DNA of 64,000 nt from Owenia fusiformis (Eukaryota > Annelida > Polychaeta > Sabellida > Oweniidae), in assembly GCA_903813345.2 (NCBI GenBank), contig CAIIXF020000002.1:16378467-16442466 (forward strand). Reading direction: 5' to 3'. The translations under genes were made by a program, and so were the position numbers. This document shows positions 58,913 to 64,000 of the stretch, piece after piece. Below the pieces are notes generated by a model. It made no database searches. It saw only the letters and a program-made list of their open reading frames with translations, and was not told where the DNA came from. Each line of letters opens with the position of its first letter. Positions within the stretch are counted from its first letter, which is position 1.

Positions 58913-59639
58913 TTTTGAGGTGTCCAAAGTTTGTTTATATATGCAATAAAATGTGAACAAAGGTGCTCAAATGGGCCAAAGTGTTCAGATTTGGACCAAG
59001 GTGTCCAAAATTTGAGCAAAAATGTTCAACATTTGTAAGCCACTCATGTTAGGTGTTCCCAAGTTGACAGGCCTGAATTATGGTCCCCACCCAGGGATTA
59101 TTGTCCCCTGCTACTGGCCCTGACTGTATATACCTTAATCGACGTAATAAGCGCCCACCCCGCTTCACAGATATCAAGAAATATCGAGGAATGACCAAGT
59201 ATTACGAATATTGACTATCAGAAAAAAATCAAATTTCCGAAGAAAAATAGTGGGCGATAATAGAGGGAATGTACTAAAAACACTACGCTCCTTCGACCCT
59301 ACGACCCGGGCCTACGACCCTTCGACTACTGGGTGTCAAAAAATTTTTGGATATATTTTTATAAAAACCCTTTGACCTTGGATTGTGTACTTATTCAGAG
59401 TATAACCAATAGATCTACATGTACCAAACAATACATTATACGTAGCCTACTTGTAATTTTTAAAGTGCTTGTACAACTGATTGACTTTCTAACAAGATTT
59501 TATTTGATTTTATTGGAGTATCTCATAGATCCCGGCAAGATTATTTTGTAGTAGAATCAGTAGCTCAATATAATTATTCTTTGAGCCTATGATCCTACTA
59601 CAAAACAATCTGGCCAACATCTGTGGAGTAAATATCTCA
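58913..59639. other. Flank of the tandem array
   Basis: Begins with short GTCCAAA/GTTCA-rich text. It contains TTGACAGGCCTG (59064), the reverse complement of the start of the insertion at 59687, and a CTACGACCC repeat at 59290-59325. No gene. Confidence 0.45.
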
Positions 59640-59686
59640 TCAAATTAGGGCTTTGTATAAAAAACCTCCTACCCACGTACCCTCGT

Positions 59687-59954
59687 CAGGCCTGTCAACT
59701 GTCCCGCAATTTGCGTATTTGTCACGCATTTGCTGAAGAATTTGAAGTCACGCCAGTTTTTTTTGCGTGACAGAAAATGTCACGCAAAATACGCATTTTA
59801 CCTGGTAATTGTCAAGCAAAAATATTTCTGTAGAAATTTTTTCGAAATATGTTTACGATACGGTAAAAATACGAACGCCGGGAAAAACCGAACGCAATTT
59901 GTTCGGTTTTGTCACGCGAATCCCGTATGTGTCACGCATGTTCATTGGAACCTG
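59687..59954. mobile_element. Insertion of about 268 bp in the left arm of the Mutator-like element
   Basis: Comparison with the right arm shows that the sequence from CAGGCCTGTCAACTG to GGAACCTGCC is extra. It contains five GTCACGC motifs. A similar CAGGCCTGTCAA end occurs in reverse at 59064-59075. The family was not determined. Confidence 0.6.
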
Positions 59955-60388
59955 CCACGTACGTGGGTCCTGACCCAGTCTTTAAAGAGTTAAATTTTTA
60001 AATGTTTAAAACATTATTCAATCTCAGTTTATCCTGAATTATAGATGAATTTATGCATCCATATGCCTTTATTTATAGGTCTGACATCTCTCTCAGTAAA
60101 ATAAAATAAAGCCGGAATTGCATAAATGTTCATTATTTTTGAGCTATTTGATTTATGTTTTTGATATGTCGAAATGTTTTTTGTTGATCGGGCAGTCTTA
60201 CCTGTATAACACATTCTTTGACATTTACATCTACTGCAGACCTAACTCAAATTACATCTAAATTACATATGGACTTATTAGGCATGGACCTATATCCTGT
60301 TCAATATAACGTATATAAAGGCAATCTAGGAGTATAACAAATTTCCAATGTGAATATTCAGACTTCTTCCGGGAAGTTTAGGCGGCTA

Positions 60389-61104
60389 ATAGAGAGGTTA
60401 AGCAAGACGATTTTTTATGACGCGAACCGCAAACGTAAACCTTTACGTTCCCGTATACGTACTATGAACAAACGTGCTTTAAGCTGAGCACTTTAGACGT
60501 AACGCAAACGCAAACCTCAAAATGATTTTTTTCTTAGCGGCGTTTCGTTTTATTTTCTACTTTAAAAGTATGAAAAGATTACTTTTTTGACAAAGGAGAT
60601 GTTTCACACCCTGGTAGTGTTCTATGACATCTTGAATCTTACAAAATACAACTGGACGCAATAATATCTTTAAAGCAAGTCTTCAAGGCATTCATAGTTT
60701 TATTACTATGGTGTCACAATATGTATAAAGAATTAGGATGAATTGACATGTGGGTAATTGCAATTGCATGTAATCTCATCAGATTTTACATATGGAATGG
60801 GTGCCTCAATATTCAAGTTATATTTGATTAGATTGGACACAAATGATCTCGATATATACACAGATTTGTGTCAAACATATTTATGTATTACACCTATATC
60901 ATATTTATCTCAATCGAACTTGATAAAGTATGAAAAATCCTTTACGGAACGACCTACCTAGACTTTGATTTTTCACGTTTGGATGTACGTAAACCGGGAA
61001 ATAAGTAGAACAATATGACGTCACATCCTGAGAAAAACCTGCGCGCGCCTTCCCGTTCGCGGTTTACGTTGTAAAAAGTGGTGTTGCTTAACCTCTCTAT
61101 TAAC
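60389..61104. mobile_element. Nested TIR element in the centre of the Mutator-like element
   Basis: TAATAGAGAGGTTAAGCAA and TTGCTTAACCTCTCTATTA are inverted, with further inner similarity (GCGAACCGCAAACGTAAACC against CGTTCGCGGTTTACGTT). It is about 716 bp and non-coding. Confidence 0.6.
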
Positions 61105-61622
61105 TGCACGTGCATGACGCGTGAGATTCAAACTCAATAAAACGTGGATCTGCGCATCGATCTTTGTAACGTTATTTAGATTGCCATAGATATAATTACA
61201 CTTCATTTATACAAAATTCTATATACATTATGGTAAATTTAAAGGTATAGGACTATTAAAAGTATGACTGACAAAAATACTAAATATATGCGCTTGGTCG
61301 AATTTGCGCCAAGCAATAGATTGGTTGTACACTGTAAGACTGCCCGATCAACAAAAAATCGCTTCGATATATCAAAAACAACACTCAAATAGCTCCAATG
61401 AACATTATGCAATGCCGGCTTTATTTTATGACGAAACAGATGTCCGATCTAGAAATAAAGGCATATGGGTATATAAATACATCCATAATTAAGCATACAT
61501 TGAGATAGAATAATGTTTAAAAAATGTTAAAGATTTAACTCTTTAAAGACTGGGTCAGGACCCACGTACGTGGGTACGAGGGTACGTGGGTAGGAGGTTT
61601 TTTATACAAAGCCTCAAATTAG

Positions 61623-62767
61623 ACCTAATGTGGAAGCATATGATTTAATTGTGCAGCAATCTAACAGCTGAGTCCCCCAAAGGCAATGACGTGCGCTGAG
61701 AGCCCTTCCGTCGAGGTTAAAAATAGTGCTAACAAGACAACAGACAACCCAAAACCCCGACCCAAACAGGATCATAGCCTGGGGGATTGGCATCAATTCC
61801 ACAAGCGTATCAATAGGCCTACGTCCCGCAACAGCTAGGAATAAAGTATAGTCTATTGGATATAGACTAGCGTGGATATGTTGATATCCTGTCATTTATT
61901 TTATTCCAAACTGTACGCAGTCTCCAATAACATAATACCCATACGTACCATAGAAAAATATCCGTGTAGTCGTTGTGCTGCATGGTTGTTTGTATTTTCT
62001 TACATAGTTTTTTGTGTCTGGAACCACTGATACTGTAATGGTTTTAGACACGTGTTGCAGTTTATTTCTGTTGTTCAGCTTTATCACTGGTACTTTTCAC
62101 TCATTTGTTTTTCACTTCTCCAAGCTGGCTATGGTTATCCAGTCAATAGATTATTCAGATCGAGCATACGCATTAAAGTTCGTGCTCTGTATTCATTTTT
62201 ATTCCAACATTTTTATGATATTTTGTATTATTTTCGTTTTTACGTATCGACATTTCGAAATTCCAGAATTCCTTTGTTCTTTTTTGGATGGTGAACACTA
62301 ATAGAGGTCTAATCACGTGATTAGACGTCAGATGACCTGTTGACTGACCCTGGAGACTAATCAATGAAAACCTCCGAGCATTTGCCGCTGCTGTAATCGA
62401 ACGCTAATACTATACGAAGCGAGTCACTGTGAAATTTCTGATTTGTGGTCAATATAAATTACATATGATCAATAACATCACACTCTTGGTAATCAAAGGA
62501 AGAGGTGCGATAATTGGCAAATACCCCCAAGGTCAAAATGAACCATTTTTAGGTGTTACATGATGAATAGGATGTCATATAATTCTTTGGAAAATATTAA
62601 AGTGGTGGTCACACACTGTCTGAGATAGGTGTAATTTAGTTCAGCAGACGCTACGGTTGTATTGACTTACATGGGGCTATTCACTATTGACTTAACACGG
62701 GGATATCATCAGATCTCATAGAGGCCATTGGTTTCCATTGATTATCACAAAAATACCAAAAATACAC
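61623..62767. other. Non-coding region
   Basis: AT-rich. A hydrophobic open frame at 62014-62301 has no family signature or splice context. No gene recognised. Confidence 0.4.
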
Positions 62768-63604
62768 TATGACCTGAATCGATTGCAAACTTTATAATTT
62801 CAAAATGTCATGCCTAACCATCGACAACGTACAGTGACTAAATATATAGGTGTACACTTTAGATGTACGTTGTCATATATTTAAGGAATAAAGACCGAGA
62901 TTTTATGATTTATGTCGTAATAGGCTATATGACCGAAAAATTTATTCTGTTCATTGTTAAAAGACCGAAATCGCGTAGCGATTGAGGTCTTTGGCAATGA
63001 GCAGAATAAATCTTGAGGTCATATATTTGACATAAATCATAAAATCGAGGTCTTTGTTACTATTCTAATATGATAAATAGACAAGAAACACTATTATTTG
63101 CAATCATAAATTTTAGCGGTCATACATACTCCAATATAGACCAGTAAATCAATTGTTCTAGCTATTGTGACGTCACGTATCATATTAGAATAACGATTTG
63201 GAGAACGATTTGAACTGAACTGTGATGAAGGTTGTAAACGTTTTATTTGGGGAATATGATGAAGGATCTCATGTATAATTTATTGTGCATGATCTTTGCA
63301 AGACTTTTAGCTTTTCTAATTACGTAAACATAATCTCGAGTAGCGTTCTAGTTTTTTCTAGGTAATTCCACCCACATATTTGAAAAATGTTAGTTATATT
63401 CACATTTCCATTAATCGTTTTTCCCCTAGCTTCTTAAGAGTTGTCTATTTTCAAATCGTCATTATATAACAACGTACATCTAAATTGTACACCCGTATAT
63501 TTTGTCACTGTACGTTATCGATGGTTAGGCGTGAATATGACACAAATGGTTTATCTCATCAAATGTGCAAAATAATATGACGTTTGCAATCGATTCAGGT
63601 CATA
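62768..63604. mobile_element. TIR element of 837 bp with a nested hairpin
   Basis: TATGACCTGAATCGATTGCA (62768) and its reverse complement ending at 63604. The inverted similarity continues through GCCTAACCATCGA(C/T)AACGTA and TTTAGATGTACGTTGT. Non-coding. It encloses a palindromic element at 62890-63055. Confidence 0.72.
62890..63055. mobile_element. Near-perfect palindromic MITE, 166 bp
   Basis: Arms of about 80 bp (start AAAGACCGAGATTTTATGAT, end ATCATAAAATCGAGGTCTTT) meet at TCGCGTAGCGA near 62972. It could fold into a single long hairpin. Confidence 0.75.
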
Positions 63605-64000
63605 CTTTAAATTTAAAGATTTAAAGATGTACATTTTTTCTATCATTTCTCCCCTACAAAATGGCTAGAGAAAGATTCTCCAAAAACATCTTTTACACTT
63701 GTCAAATATCACACAACAATTATAAAACCAAAGATTTTACTATTATATTTCATTATTTAGTAACATATTTGGATAAGATGTAGGGATGTGTAGGATACAA
63801 TTAAATGGATTTTGGTAGAGACATAATACTTCCTGGTTGTGAATGTAGGCCTCTGCACTTCATAATTGAATTTTATGACCCTAATGAAGTGTCCTATACA
63901 TCAATACAGTGCTGCATATAGGTCAACAAGATATATTAGTGTGCATGTTAATGTAATAATAAAAGAAGTATAGTCCCCGGGAGTACAGTCATTTTGAAAT
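63605..64000. other. Non-coding end of the window
   Basis: AT-rich, no feature recognised. Confidence 0.4.

Larger units (their letters stand above)
59649..61613. mobile_element. Mutator-like TIR element, 1965 bp, with 9-bp target-site duplication
   Basis: The termini GGCTTTGTATAAAAAACCTC and its reverse complement are flanked by identical 9-bp TCAAATTAG at 59640-59648 and 61614-61622. The inverted repeats extend about 300 bp on the right (to near 61330). On the left the arm is interrupted by an insertion of about 268 bp at 59687-59954 and reaches about 60210. A 9-bp duplication with long TIRs is characteristic of Mutator-like transposons. No transposase is present. Confidence 0.82.

Noticed and set aside
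62014-62301. Hydrophobic 95-codon frame
   Set aside because: AT-rich DNA often gives Phe/Ile/Leu-rich frames; no signal, domain or splice evidence.

Overview
The window is animal nuclear DNA: AT-rich, with long introns, GT-AG splicing, many transposon relics and tandem repeats, and no prokaryotic gene organisation. A Penelope-like retroelement N-terminal reading frame, Tc1/mariner-type palindromic elements, a Mutator-type element and a foldback element fit a marine invertebrate. The phylum cannot be fixed from this sequence.

The only confidently protein-coding content is a head-to-head pair of paralogous genes. Gene A lies on the minus strand at 8831-19975 (11 coding exons, 676 codons). Gene B lies on the plus strand at 28188-36283 (12 coding exons, 669 codons). 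Both could be rebuilt exon by exon with phases that match at every junction. Each encodes an acidic or basic low-complexity N-terminus with a shared KPTLFLSRA motif, about ten ribonuclease-inhibitor-type leucine-rich repeats (LRRs) resembling LRRC74A/B, a C-terminal EF-hand region and a basic coiled-coil tail. In gene A the first EF-hand is broken. The two copies differ at three intron positions.

Layout: 1-2300 is a tandem repeat of about 170-240 bp. 2479-7620 holds two tandem copies of a G-poor, probably Penelope-like element with internal repeats of about 400 bp. 8831-19975 is gene A; its introns carry a 4.1-kb foldback element (two inverted arrays of a 132-bp monomer), a palindromic Tc1/mariner-type relic and a 0.6-kb MITE. 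19976-28187 is the region between the genes, with MITEs, a transposase relic, an orphan zinc-finger-like exon and simple repeats. 28188-36283 is gene B, also rich in MITEs. 36308-41380 holds more small transposons. 41381-58912 is a 17.5-kb array of six complete 2.9-kb units and one partial unit, each containing six monomers of about 160 bp. 58913-64000 holds a 1965-bp Mutator-like element with a perfect 9-bp target-site duplication and a nested hairpin element.

The two LRR/EF-hand genes look like ordinary duplicated cellular genes. The less usual content is the inverted-array hairpin inside gene A, the higher-order satellite whose monomers carry paired splice-site-like signals, and the nested palindromic transposons.
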